From contig NZ_WRPK01000008.1 in assembly GCF_009755815.1 (NCBI RefSeq), positions 288,619-352,618 on the forward strand: 64,000 nt of DNA, read 5' to 3'. Of the stretch, positions 56,536 through 64,000 are shown piece by piece; position 1 is the stretch's first letter; each line of letters starts with the position of its first letter. The position numbers and the translations under genes are program-made. This DNA is from Flavisphingomonas formosensis (lineage in GTDB: Bacteria; Pseudomonadota; Alphaproteobacteria; Sphingomonadales; Sphingomonadaceae). Under the pieces are notes generated by a model. That model made no database searches. It saw nothing but the letters and a program-made list of their open reading frames with translations, and was not told the origin of the DNA.

Positions 56536-58038
56536 TTAGCCGAACGCGCGCTCGATCAGCGCGCGGGTGGACGGATCGAAGCGGTCCGTCCCCTCGTTTT
56601 CGATCGATTTGGCGATCGCCTTGCCCAGCTCGACCCCGAACTGGTCGTAGCTGTTGAGGCCGAGCAGCACGCCATTCACGAACACGCGATGCTCGTAGAA
56701 TGCGAGGAGCGCGCCGAGCCGCGTCGGATCCACCCGATCGAGCAGAATGGTGGTCGAGGGCCGGTTGCCGGGATAGGCACGCGCCGGATCCTCGCTCGCC
56801 TTGCCGGCCATCAGCGCCGCACCCTGGGCGAAGGCGTTGATCAGGAGCTGGCGGTGATGGCCTTCGTCCAGCACGTGGCCAGGCTCGATCGCGGCGATGA
56901 ATTCGACGGGCACGAGATGCGTTCCCTGGTGGAGCAGCTGGAACACCGCATGCTGCGCGTCGGTGCCGACGCCGCCCCAGGTGATCGGCGCGGTCGGCCG
57001 ATGAATGGACTGCCCGTCCGCGGTCACCTGCTTGCCGTTCGATTCCATCTCGAGCTGCTGCAGATAGGACGGCAGCAGCCTTAGCCGCTCGTCATAGGCG
57101 AACACGCCGCGCGTCTCCGCGCCGCGGATCGCCGCGTAATAGAGATCGACGAAGGCCGCGATCGCCGGCGCGTTGCGCTCGATCGGGGTCAGGCGGAAAT
57201 GGCGGTCCATCGCCGCCGCGCCCTCGAGCAATTCCTCGAACGCGTCCCAGCCGAGCGCGAGCGCCGCGGGGAAGCCGATCGACGACCAGAGCGAATAGCG
57301 GCCGCCCACGCTCTCCGCGAAAGGCAGGATGCGCGTCTCGTCCACACCCCATTCGACCGCCTTCTCCGGGCTGGCGGTCAGGGCGATCACGCGCCCATAG
57401 GGATCCTCCACCCCGCCCTGCTCCAGCCAGGCGAGCGCGCTCGCCGCGTTGAGCATGGTCTCGGTGGTGGTGAAGGTCTTGGACGCGACGACCAGCAGCG
57501 TCGCAGTCGGATCGAAACGCTTGAACACCTCGTCCAGCGCCGCACCGTCGACATTGGAGACGACCGCGACGTCATAGCGGTCCGCCTCGCGCCCGAGCGC
57601 GTCGATCAGCAGGTCCGGCCCCAGCGCGGAGCCGCCGATGCCGACGTGCAGCACGTGCCGAATCGGGCCAAGCGCGTCGGCCTCGATCGCATCGATCAGC
57701 GCGCGCATGCGCGCATGGAACGCCCGTGCACGCGCCACGCTCTCCGGCGCCCCCTGCCCCCGCTCGGCGCTGTGCTCGACGGCGCGATCTTCGGTGACGT
57801 TGATCCGCTTGCCGCTGAACAGATCGTCGCGTTTCTGAGCAAGCCCCATCGCCTCAGCGAGAGTAGCGAAGCGGCCGACAATGTCCGCATCCAGATGCGT
57901 TTTCGAGAAATCGAAGCGGATCCCGCCTTCGTCGATCACGAAGCGCGAAAGACGATCGGGCTCCGCCGTGAACAGATCGGTGAGCGATCTCGCTGCCGTG
58001 TCCGCAATCCCACCCCAGATGCCGTCCACGTCGCTCAT
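56536..58038 (-). CDS. pgi: Glucose-6-phosphate isomerase
   Basis: A 500-residue isomerase that interconverts glucose 6-phosphate and fructose 6-phosphate. HVGIGGSALGPDLLIDALG, VVASKTFTTTETMLNAASAL, GGRYSLWSSIGFPAALALGW and the C-terminal GVLLGLNSYDQFGVELGKAI (the pgi signature Lys) are seen. ATG at 58038 has GGGAG 7 bases upstream; an ATG two codons earlier touches that site. It lies 93 bases from gor on the same strand. Confidence 0.96.
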   Translation of the reverse strand: MSDVDGIWGGIADTAARSLTDLFTAEPDRLSRFVIDEGGIRFDFSKTHLDADIVGRFATLAEAMGLAQKRDDLFSGKRINVTEDRAVEHSAERGQGAPESVARARAFHARMRALIDAIEADALGPIRHVLHVGIGGSALGPDLLIDALGREADRYDVAVVSNVDGAALDEVFKRFDPTATLLVVASKTFTTTETMLNAASALAWLEQGGVEDPYGRVIALTASPEKAVEWGVDETRILPFAESVGGRYSLWSSIGFPAALALGWDAFEELLEGAAAMDRHFRLTPIERNAPAIAAFVDLYYAAIRGAETRGVFAYDERLRLLPSYLQQLEMESNGKQVTADGQSIHRPTAPITWGGVGTDAQHAVFQLLHQGTHLVPVEFIAAIEPGHVLDEGHHRQLLINAFAQGAALMAGKASEDPARAYPGNRPSTTILLDRVDPTRLGALLAFYEHRVFVNGVLLGLNSYDQFGVELGKAIAKSIENEGTDRFDPSTRALIERAFG

Positions 58039-58069
58039 GCCCATCTCCCGATACGATCCACCCTAACTA

Positions 58070-58107
58070 GAGCATCGTGCGGAAAAGTGGGAACCGGTTT
58101 TCCGCGC
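58070..58107. repeat. Dispersed repeat, AGAGCATCGTG family, copy 2
   Basis: TAGAGCATCGTGCGGAAAAG followed by TGGGAACCGGTTTTCCGC, about 90 percent identical to the copy at 34092. It lies upstream of pgi. Confidence 0.75.
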
Positions 58108-58278
58108 AAATGCGACCACAAAGCCCTGGAGCGATATGGCGCCGATCGGAAACATCCGACGGCCCACTCCTCTCTTTCCGAACCAAATCGGAAGACAGCC
58201 GTCGAAATGCGGGCTCGCACAATCACCTGTTAACGCCTGCCGCGCTAGAAAACCTGATGAAGCGAGCAAATCGCCACG

Positions 58279-60570
58279 ATGCGGCAGACGACTGACCTTC
58301 CGGTTCGTCCGTCCGCGCGTTTTCCGGCACGGGTGGTCTTGCCGATCGCCCTTGCGGTGCTTGGCATCGCGGGCACGCTGTCGCTCGACATCTTCTGGTC
58401 CGCGCGTTCCAGCGATGCGATCGCGCTCAATCGGCAGATCCGCATGGTCCGCCACGCGATCGATGCCAGCATCGACCAGCTTTCACAGAATCAGGAAGCC
58501 GTTGCCGTCTGGGATCCGCTGTTCGCGGAAATGGAGCGAGGCGCTCCCGACGTCCGCTGGATCGACGACAATGTCGGTGGCTGGCTGCATAACAGCTTCG
58601 GACACGATCGCGTCTACCTGATCGATCGCGGTGGCCGTGGACTCTATGCGCTGCTGGACGGCCGCCACATGGCTCCAGAGGCGGCGTGGCGATCCGCCGG
58701 CAACGCCGCGCGCGAAGCGGTCGCCGAACTCTACGCGCCCGTCCCGAAGCCCGGCCATCTCCATGATCGCGTCGCCGACCGCGCCCGTACGACCCTGCTG
58801 CCGAGCGGTATCCGCATGCCGCCCAACGCGATCCACGTCTCCCACCTCGCTCTGGTCGACGGACAGCCCGCGGCGATCAGCGCGATGAAGATCGTTCCCA
58901 ACAGTGCCGAGCTGCGCGCCCGCAATGGCGAGGCCGCCGGCACCATCGTCAGCATCCGCTTTCTCGGCAAATCCTTTCTCGACGAGCTGTCTCGCCGCAA
59001 CCTGCTGGCCGGCGTGCGCTTCACCCCTAATCTCAGCGACGTGCGGCCGGACGAACGCGCGCTCTCATTGATCGGCGAGGACGGAACTTCGATCGGCTCG
59101 ATCGTCTGGAAACCGGAGCTGCCCGGCGCCTTCGTGCTCGAGCAGGCCGCGCCGGTCGCCGTCGCAGCGCTGCTGATGATGATCGTGCTGATGGTCTGGC
59201 TGATCCGTTCGCTCAGCCGGTCCACCCACAAACTCGAAAGCGCGATGGCGGAATTGCGGACCAGCGAGGCACAGGCGCAGCACCTTGCGTTTCACGATCC
59301 GCTCACCGGTCTCGCCAACCGGGCGATGCTGCACGCGAAGATCGATCAAACACTCCATCACGGCATCGGGGATGGTGGCGCCGCACTGATTCTGATCGAT
59401 CTCGACCGCTTCAAGCGGGTCAACGACACGCTGGGCCACGCAGCGGGCGACATGCTGCTCAGCCAGTTCGCCGCACGTATCGCGCAGCTCTGCACGCGCG
59501 GGGAAATCGCCGCGCGCCTGGGTGGCGACGAATTTGCCATATTGATGCCGCGGGGCGCCGATCACGTCGCGCTCCGGTCATTGTGTCAGCAGGTGCTCGC
59601 CGCGGCGCGGGCGCCCTTCGATGTCAGCCACTCGCTGATCCATATCGGCGCAAGCATAGGCGTCGCCTGCGCGGACGGGATCAGCATCGACCGGATCGAG
59701 CTGATGCGCCGCGCCGATATCGCGCTGTTCCGCACCAAGGGACATGGCAAGAATAATTACTGTTTCTTCGAAGGAGCGATGGACGAGCTGGTGCTGAGTC
59801 GCGCCTCGATCGAGGATGAGCTGCATCAGGCGATCCGTACCGGCATTGGACTCACCCTCCATTTTCAGCCACTGGTCGCAGCCAAGTCGAGCGCGATCAC
59901 GGGCCTGGAGGCGCTGGTACGCTGGAATCATCCCGAGCATGGGCTGATCGGGCCGGACCGGTTCATCCCGATTGCGGAAGAAAGCGGCCTGATCGTGCCG
60001 CTCGGCGAATGGGTGCTGCGCGAGGTCTGCGCGATGACGCGGCGATGGCCCGGCGTCGGGTTTGCGGTCAACCTCTCTCCTGTCCAGTTCCTCGATTCGA
60101 GCTTCGCTTCGCGCCTGCTTGCGATCGTGGAGGAGACCGGAGCGGATCCGAGCAGGATAGAGCTGGAGATTACCGAGGGCGTGCTGCTCGCGGATGACGA
60201 AGTGGCAGGCGCCACATTGGCCGAGCTGCGGCGGCTGGGTTTCCACATCGCGCTGGACGATTTCGGAACCGGCTACTCCAGCCTGGGCTATCTACAACGT
60301 TTCCGGGTCGACCGGATCAAGATCGACCGCAGCTTCGTGCGCACCATCGGCCAGCCGGAGGATGCGAGCGCGATCATCGTCGCGATCATCACGCTCGGCC
60401 ACGCGATGAACCTGCGCGTCACCGCGGAAGGAGTGGAGACGGACATGCAGCACCGTTTCCTGGTCGCGGCCGGCTGCGACACGCTGCAGGGATATCATTA
60501 TTCCCGCGCGGTGCCGGAAGCAGAGCTGGTTGATCTCTTCCGGGACGGGCCGATCACGCAGGTCGCGTGA
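58279..60570 (+). CDS. Membrane GGDEF-EAL protein with CHASE-like sensor
   Basis: 763 residues. Helix 1 (VVLPIALAVLGIAGTLSLDI), an extracytoplasmic CHASE4-like sensor (about residues 43-287) and helix 2 (PVAVAALLMMIVLMVWLIR) are followed by GGDEF and EAL domains. The cyclase motif LGGDEFAIL (about residue 415) is intact; the product-inhibition site is RGEI rather than R-x-x-D. The phosphodiesterase side has GLEALVRW (Glu544), ITEGVLL and DDFGTGYSSLGYL, all intact. It could make and break cyclic di-GMP, linking a periplasmic signal to surface lifestyle; which activity dominates is not known. Confidence 0.92.
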   Translation: MRQTTDLPVRPSARFPARVVLPIALAVLGIAGTLSLDIFWSARSSDAIALNRQIRMVRHAIDASIDQLSQNQEAVAVWDPLFAEMERGAPDVRWIDDNVGGWLHNSFGHDRVYLIDRGGRGLYALLDGRHMAPEAAWRSAGNAAREAVAELYAPVPKPGHLHDRVADRARTTLLPSGIRMPPNAIHVSHLALVDGQPAAISAMKIVPNSAELRARNGEAAGTIVSIRFLGKSFLDELSRRNLLAGVRFTPNLSDVRPDERALSLIGEDGTSIGSIVWKPELPGAFVLEQAAPVAVAALLMMIVLMVWLIRSLSRSTHKLESAMAELRTSEAQAQHLAFHDPLTGLANRAMLHAKIDQTLHHGIGDGGAALILIDLDRFKRVNDTLGHAAGDMLLSQFAARIAQLCTRGEIAARLGGDEFAILMPRGADHVALRSLCQQVLAAARAPFDVSHSLIHIGASIGVACADGISIDRIELMRRADIALFRTKGHGKNNYCFFEGAMDELVLSRASIEDELHQAIRTGIGLTLHFQPLVAAKSSAITGLEALVRWNHPEHGLIGPDRFIPIAEESGLIVPLGEWVLREVCAMTRRWPGVGFAVNLSPVQFLDSSFASRLLAIVEETGADPSRIELEITEGVLLADDEVAGATLAELRRLGFHIALDDFGTGYSSLGYLQRFRVDRIKIDRSFVRTIGQPEDASAIIVAIITLGHAMNLRVTAEGVETDMQHRFLVAAGCDTLQGYHYSRAVPEAELVDLFRDGPITQVA

Positions 60571-60582
60571 CCGACACCGCAC

Positions 60583-61092
60583 TCACGCTTCGCCCTGGGT
60601 CTCGATCAACGCGGCCGCAATCGCTTCCTGCGGGGTCTTGTCGGCCCAAAGCACGAACTGGAACACCGGATAGAAGCGTTCGCATTCGTCGATCGCGGCT
60701 TCGATCAACGTTTCCGCCTGATCGAGCGTGAGCACCGCGTGGCCGCCGGCCTCGAGCAGCGAGGCATGGCGGAAGACGAGCAGGCCGGAACCTGCCCACA
60801 ACTCGAAATGGCCGATCCACAGCTGTTCGTTGATGAGGCCGATCGTCTCGTAAAGCAGACCGCGCTTGTCGCTGGGGACACGAATGTCGGGCAGCGCCAG
60901 GAACTGGAGAACATTGTCCTCCTCACGCCACACTGCGCGCAACTCATATTGCGTCCAGCTGCCCTGGAAGGCGGCAACGATCTCCTCGTCTCCGGAACGC
61001 TCGTAAGTCCAGCCGTGCGCGGAATAATAGTGCTCCAGCATATCGACAGGCGCGCTGGCATCGCGCTGCATTTCATAATCATCGACCGTCAT
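60583..61092 (-). CDS. YbjN domain-containing protein
   Basis: 169 residues. After an acidic start the YbjN fold follows: VDMLEHYYSAHGWTYERSGD, ELRAVWREEDNVLQFLALPD, GLLYETIGLINEQLWIGHFE, and a C-terminal helix TLIEAAIDECERFYPVFQFV. YbjN proteins are similar to type III secretion chaperone folds; E. coli YbjN affects stress and motility but the mechanism is unknown. ATG at 61092 gives the usual length. It is downstream of ubiK, separated by a terminator hairpin. Confidence 0.87.
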   Translation of the reverse strand: MTVDDYEMQRDASAPVDMLEHYYSAHGWTYERSGDEEIVAAFQGSWTQYELRAVWREEDNVLQFLALPDIRVPSDKRGLLYETIGLINEQLWIGHFELWAGSGLLVFRHASLLEAGGHAVLTLDQAETLIEAAIDECERFYPVFQFVLWADKTPQEAIAAALIETQGEA

Positions 61093-61140
61093 TCGGCCCT
61101 CCCCGGGCGGCCTCTGTACGGCGAATCTGGACGCACGGAA

Positions 61141-61176
61141 ATCCACTGACAAGACGACATCGTCTCGTCAGTGGAT
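61141..61176 (-). terminator. Terminator between ubiK and the YbjN gene
   Basis: ATCCACTGAC (61141-61150) and GTCAGTGGAT (61167-61176) form a perfect 10-bp stem, with AGACG/CGTCT pairing inside. On the minus strand it is followed by TTTCC. It is about 30 bases past the ubiK stop. Confidence 0.6.
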
Positions 61177-61207
61177 AAAATTGTGGATAGGCGAGGGAAA
61201 AAAGGAG

Positions 61208-61480
61208 TCAGGCTCCGCCCTTCGCCTCTGCCGCCCCGACGGCGGCCTTTTCCAGCGCGTCGAGGCGCGCCTTCAGCGCGTCCGCTTCGTCGCGGGCGGC
61301 CGCAGCCATCGCCTTCACCGCCTCGAACTCCTCACGCGAGACGAAGTCGAGTCCGCCAATCCACTCCTTCGCCTTGGAACGCGCCGTCGATTCGGCCTCA
61401 CGGCCCATTCCGGCCAGCGTGCCGGCAGCGCCGTTCATCATCTTGACCAGATCGTCGAAAAGCTTGTTTTCGCTCTGCAT
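61208..61480 (-). CDS. ubiK: UbiK-like accessory factor (BMFP family)
   Basis: A 90-residue helical coiled-coil protein. LFDDLVKMMNGAAGTLAGMG and VSREEFEAVKAMAAAARDEA (the typical heptad stretch), then LKARLDALEKAA. The family's E. coli member helps the ubiquinone-synthesis complex bind lipids; whether that role holds here is inference. AGGAGG lies 6 bases before the ATG. Confidence 0.85.
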   Translation of the reverse strand: MQSENKLFDDLVKMMNGAAGTLAGMGREAESTARSKAKEWIGGLDFVSREEFEAVKAMAAAARDEADALKARLDALEKAAVGAAEAKGGA

Positions 61481-61517
61481 GCAATCCTCCTGCCCGTCGC
61501 GGCCGGAGCCACGCCTG

Positions 61518-62072
61518 TCACAATTGAATCTGGGCGCGCGGACCGCCCGGCGCAAGCCTCTCTGCGTCAGGATTCAACTTGTCTATCTGGAAAGTGAGCA
61601 TCGCGGCAAAACACAGCCAGAAAAAATAGGGTATCAGCAGCAGCCCGGCCGAAGCGCGGATTCTCCAGAACAGGCCGATGGCGCATCCCGCCAGGACGAT
61701 GAGCAGCAGCAGCAAAGCCAGCGCTGCCGTCACCTTGTGCGCGGCGAAAAACAGCGGCGACCAGGCGAAGTTGAGCAGCAGCTGGATCAGGAAAACGGCA
61801 ATGGCGACGCCCCGGCCCGGTGCGCGCCGGGCATTGAGGATGATCGCTAGGGCCAGGCCCATCATGACGTAGAGGATTGTCCAGACCAGCCCGAACACCC
61901 AGCCCGGCGGCGTCATCGCCGGCTTGACGAGCATCGCGAACCAGGGATTGCCATAGCCAGAATTGGCGAGGCGGCCGGAACCGATGCCGATCAGGCAGAT
62001 AAGCGGTATCACGAAAAGCGCGCGGCGCAGGAAGGACATCCTGAGCTGCCCAGGCGACGCGATTTCTCCCAT
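61518..62072 (-). CDS. TspO/MBR family membrane protein
   Basis: 184 residues with five helices, the TspO pattern: ALFVIPLICLIGIGSGRLAN, NPWFAMLVKPAMTPPGWVFG (with the W-x-x-L and PP-G-W segments), VWTILYVMMGLALAIILNAR, LIQLLLNFAWSPLFFAAHKV and IPYFFWLCFAAMLTFQIDKL. TspO binds porphyrins and is often tied to oxidative or photosynthetic stress. ATG at 62072 is chosen because GGGAGC lies 4-9 bases upstream. Confidence 0.9.
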   Translation of the reverse strand: MGEIASPGQLRMSFLRRALFVIPLICLIGIGSGRLANSGYGNPWFAMLVKPAMTPPGWVFGLVWTILYVMMGLALAIILNARRAPGRGVAIAVFLIQLLLNFAWSPLFFAAHKVTAALALLLLLIVLAGCAIGLFWRIRASAGLLLIPYFFWLCFAAMLTFQIDKLNPDAERLAPGGPRAQIQL

Positions 62073-62156
62073 TCTGCTCCCGTTCAAAGGATCCGGCGGT
62101 TGTCGGGGCAGACCATTTCACAGCTTTTAACGATGAGGAAGCGCTTTTCAGCACGC

Positions 62157-62912
62157 TCATGCGAGCGAATCCCGCGGCGGGACGTGCGCGGCGATCAGAA
62201 ATTCGACATTGCCTTCCGGCCCCGTGATCGGGCTGCGCTCAATCCCTTCCACCTGCCAACCGGTGAGGGAGAGCCAGTCCGACACCTCCCCACAGACCCG
62301 ATCATGAACGGCGGGATCGCGCACCACCCCGCCCTTGCCGACTTCCGTGCGGCCGGCTTCGAACTGCGGCTTGATCAGCGCCATCAGCCGTCCCGCGGGT
62401 CCCACGAAGCGGAGCGGAACCTCCAGCACCTTGGAAAGGGCGATGAAGCTCGCATCGCAGACGATCAGATCAACCGGCTCCGGAATGTGCCCCGCCGTCA
62501 GGATCCGGGCGCTGGTCTGCTCGTGCACGATGACCCGATCGTCCTGCCGCAGCTTCCAGGCCAGCTGGTTAGTGCCGCTGTCCACCGCATAGACGCGAGC
62601 CGCACCACGGCTGAGCAGCACGTCGGTGAAACCTCCGGTCGATGAACCGACATCGATCGCGACCGCCCCCTTCACGTCCCAGCCGAAATGATCGAGCCCA
62701 TGCGCCAGTTTGACGCCGCCGCGCGACACCCAGGGATGGTCGCGCCCGCGAACGTCGAGCGGTGCATCCGGCTTCAGTGCCTGGCCCGCTTTGTCGATCC
62801 GACGATCGCCGGAATAGACGAGGCCGGCGAGAATGAGGGCTTGGGCGCGCGTCCGGGTCTCCGCCAGGCCGCGTTCGACGAGCATTTGATCCGCGCGTTG
62901 TGTGATCGCCAT
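62157..62912 (-). CDS. tlyA: TlyA-family rRNA (cytidine-2'-O)-methyltransferase
   Basis: 251 residues. An N-terminal S4 RNA-binding domain (ADQMLVERGLAETRTRAQAL, LILAGLVYSGDRRID) is joined to an FtsJ-type Rossmann domain: AIDVGSSTGGFTDVLLSRGA (SAM loop), VDLIVCDASFIALSKVLE and MALIKPQFEAGRTEVGKGGV. It methylates 16S and 23S rRNA, affecting capreomycin susceptibility in other bacteria. Start is the family start. Confidence 0.92.
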   Translation of the reverse strand: MAITQRADQMLVERGLAETRTRAQALILAGLVYSGDRRIDKAGQALKPDAPLDVRGRDHPWVSRGGVKLAHGLDHFGWDVKGAVAIDVGSSTGGFTDVLLSRGAARVYAVDSGTNQLAWKLRQDDRVIVHEQTSARILTAGHIPEPVDLIVCDASFIALSKVLEVPLRFVGPAGRLMALIKPQFEAGRTEVGKGGVVRDPAVHDRVCGEVSDWLSLTGWQVEGIERSPITGPEGNVEFLIAAHVPPRDSLA

Positions 62913-63022
62913 CCAGCCCCCTTAGAGGTTCCGGGGCGGTCGCCGCAATTCGCGGCACGACGGCTCGGGACGACTGCGATCGGGTTGACGCAGAAAGATG
63001 GCCTTCGGTCGAATCACATCTT

Positions 63023-63041
63023 GTCTACATCAGCAGTAGAC
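63023..63041 (+). promoter_or_regulatory. Inverted repeat upstream of the RBBP9-type hydrolase
   Basis: GTCTAC (63023-63028) and GTAGAC (63036-63041) form a perfect 6-bp inverted repeat with a 7-base spacer; a partial third copy TCTACG is at 63046-63051. It lies 36 bases before the hydrolase ATG, so it could be a repressor or activator site. Confidence 0.45.
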
Positions 63042-63076
63042 ATACTCTACGTTCAGCAAAACGACAGGAGAGACCA

Positions 63077-63730
63077 ATGCAGACTCGCCTGGATATGGAA
63101 ATCGGCACACGCCGCCCGACAGTGCTGACGGTACCTGGATTGAACGGCGCGGGTCCAGGCCACTGGCAAACGCTCTGGGCCGCCTCGCGCGACGATACGG
63201 TGCAGGTGGATCTCGGCATGTCGAGCTCTCCTCACCGCAACAGCTGGGTAACCAAGCTCGATCAGGCCATTCGTACGGCGCAGGCGCCGGTGGTGCTGGC
63301 CGCGCACAGCCTGGGCGCGCTCGCCGTCGCCTGGTGGGCAGCGCTCTCGGGTCAGCCCTGGGGCTGGCCGGTGGCGGGCGCCCTGCTCGTCGCGCCACCC
63401 GATCCCGACGGGATGGGCGCGCGCGAGGAGATCAAGCGCTTCGGCCCTTCGCCGCGCATATGCCTGCCCTTCCCCTCGATCGTCGTCGCCAGCGAGGACG
63501 ATCCCTATGCATCGCCGCAGCGCGCCTTCGACATGGCGCGCGATTGGGGCAGTCATTTCGTCAATATCGGGGCCTGCGGGCACATCAATGCCACATCCGG
63601 CGTCGGCTGGTGGCACGAGGGCCAGGAACTGCTCGAGCGACTGATCGGCGTCGGAACCGGCCCGGGCCAGCCGCACGCGCTCGGCGATCTGCAGGCGCGC
63701 CTGGCGATCGCTCAGCCTTTACGGCACTGA
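63077..63730 (+). CDS. RBBP9/YdeN-family serine hydrolase
   Basis: A 217-residue alpha/beta hydrolase of the RBBP9 group. TVLTVPGLNGAGPGHWQTLW at the start; nucleophile Ser in VVLAAHSLGALAVAWWA (about residue 78); VVASEDDPYASPQRAFDMAR holds the acid Asp; and GACGHINATSGVGWWHEG carries the His. Such enzymes act on small esters or amides; their biological substrate is usually unknown. Start follows an AGGAGAG about 7 bases upstream. Confidence 0.88.
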   Translation: MQTRLDMEIGTRRPTVLTVPGLNGAGPGHWQTLWAASRDDTVQVDLGMSSSPHRNSWVTKLDQAIRTAQAPVVLAAHSLGALAVAWWAALSGQPWGWPVAGALLVAPPDPDGMGAREEIKRFGPSPRICLPFPSIVVASEDDPYASPQRAFDMARDWGSHFVNIGACGHINATSGVGWWHEGQELLERLIGVGTGPGQPHALGDLQARLAIAQPLRH

Positions 63731-63794
63731 TCAAGGCCGGGCCAGATGCCGTCTCCGCAATCGCCGGGGCCTCAACGGAGGCGGCAAATCCGGA

Positions 63795-64000
63795 TCAGGC
63801 GCGTGCGCCCTCGACGACGCCGACACTGTTGCGTCGCAGCGCCTTCAGCACGGTGTGGACGATGGCGTCGGCATCGAGTCCGGCGTCCTGGTACTGGCGT
63901 TCGGGTTTGTCCTGGTCCTGGAAGGTGTCCGGCAGGCGCAGGGTCCTGAGCTTGAGGCCGGCGTCGATGAGGCCCTGGTCGCTGGCGAGGGTGAGGACAT
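63795..64000 (-). CDS. dxs: 1-Deoxy-D-xylulose-5-phosphate synthase, C-terminal end
   Basis: The gene enters from the right edge; its last 68 codons are visible. They read [40 protein letters not shown] and [20 protein letters not shown], ending GVVEGARA, the C-terminal transketolase domain of DXS. The enzyme makes the first committed intermediate of the MEP pathway to isoprenoids. Confidence 0.88.
   Translation of the reverse strand, partial: VLTLASDQGLIDAGLKLRTLRLPDTFQDQDKPERQYQDAGLDADAIVHTVLKALRRNSVGVVEGARA

Overview
The window looks like a chromosomal segment of an alphaproteobacterium of the order Sphingomonadales (Sphingomonas/Rhizorhabdus-like). The reasons are high GC, the PhyR-NepR-EcfG general stress response locus with a PhyP-like HisKA_2 protein, the argS-SPOR-nagZ-scpAB-tatABC order, the dispersed CATCCCGAC/GTCGGGATG repeats, and proteobacterial enzymes such as the liu/mcc carboxylase and ETF. 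This assignment comes from gene content only.

Layout. (1) 1-6100: a partial GST, two tandem acyl-CoA dehydrogenases, an EthD-domain protein, a nitroreductase-like protein and, convergent to them, etfBA, which would accept the dehydrogenases' electrons. (2) 6129-10590: a graveyard region with a decayed IS5-type element, a decayed iron-uptake cluster (frameshifted tonB-like gene, small membrane protein with an in-frame stop, PepSY protein cut off at its N-terminus), an IS110 remnant joined to the cut, an IS21 istA fragment, and the 3' half of a tRNA-Val(GAC) that looks like an attachment site. (3) 10892-16468: leucine/isovalerate catabolism (ivd, mccB, mccA) with a divergent LysR regulator. (4) 16589-21695: an exported VOC protein, an NTF2-SDR-MDR operon with its own divergent LysR, and two sizeable gene-poor stretches. 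(5) 21745-29142: housekeeping genes tgt, xth, erpA, an M23 peptidase, DUF455, a one-cysteine Bcp peroxiredoxin and glnE.

(6) 29218-34076 is the most interesting region, the general stress response (GSR) locus. It holds a divergent NepR-like protein, ecfG, an unlisted 45-residue membrane protein, phyR, a canonical nepR, a PhyP-like membrane histidine-kinase homologue with a ruined ATPase domain, and an entericidin-like lipoprotein. Two perfect and one near-perfect sigma-EcfG promoters (GGAAC-N16-CGTT) lie here. One of them points into a gene-free stretch that folds into two consecutive stem-loops, each with a poly-C loop, the second being a strong terminator. This is a candidate sigma-EcfG-dependent small RNA with anti-Shine-Dalgarno loops.

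(7) 34188-40868: tatCBA, scpBA, nagZ, SPOR protein and argS in one minus-strand block. (8) 40989-45713: a flavin monooxygenase next to an orphan sulfate-type binding protein, a P450 and a CitE/HpcH lyase. (9) 45721-52359: an RND efflux operon (adaptor, pump, outer-membrane factor) with a divergent TetR and a perfect palindromic operator; a dispersed repeat supplies the probable start codon of the outer-membrane gene. (10) 52437-64000: acs, a cupin protein, gor, pgi, a CHASE-like/GGDEF/EAL protein, a YbjN-like protein, ubiK, a TspO protein, tlyA, an RBBP9-type hydrolase and the C-terminal end of dxs.
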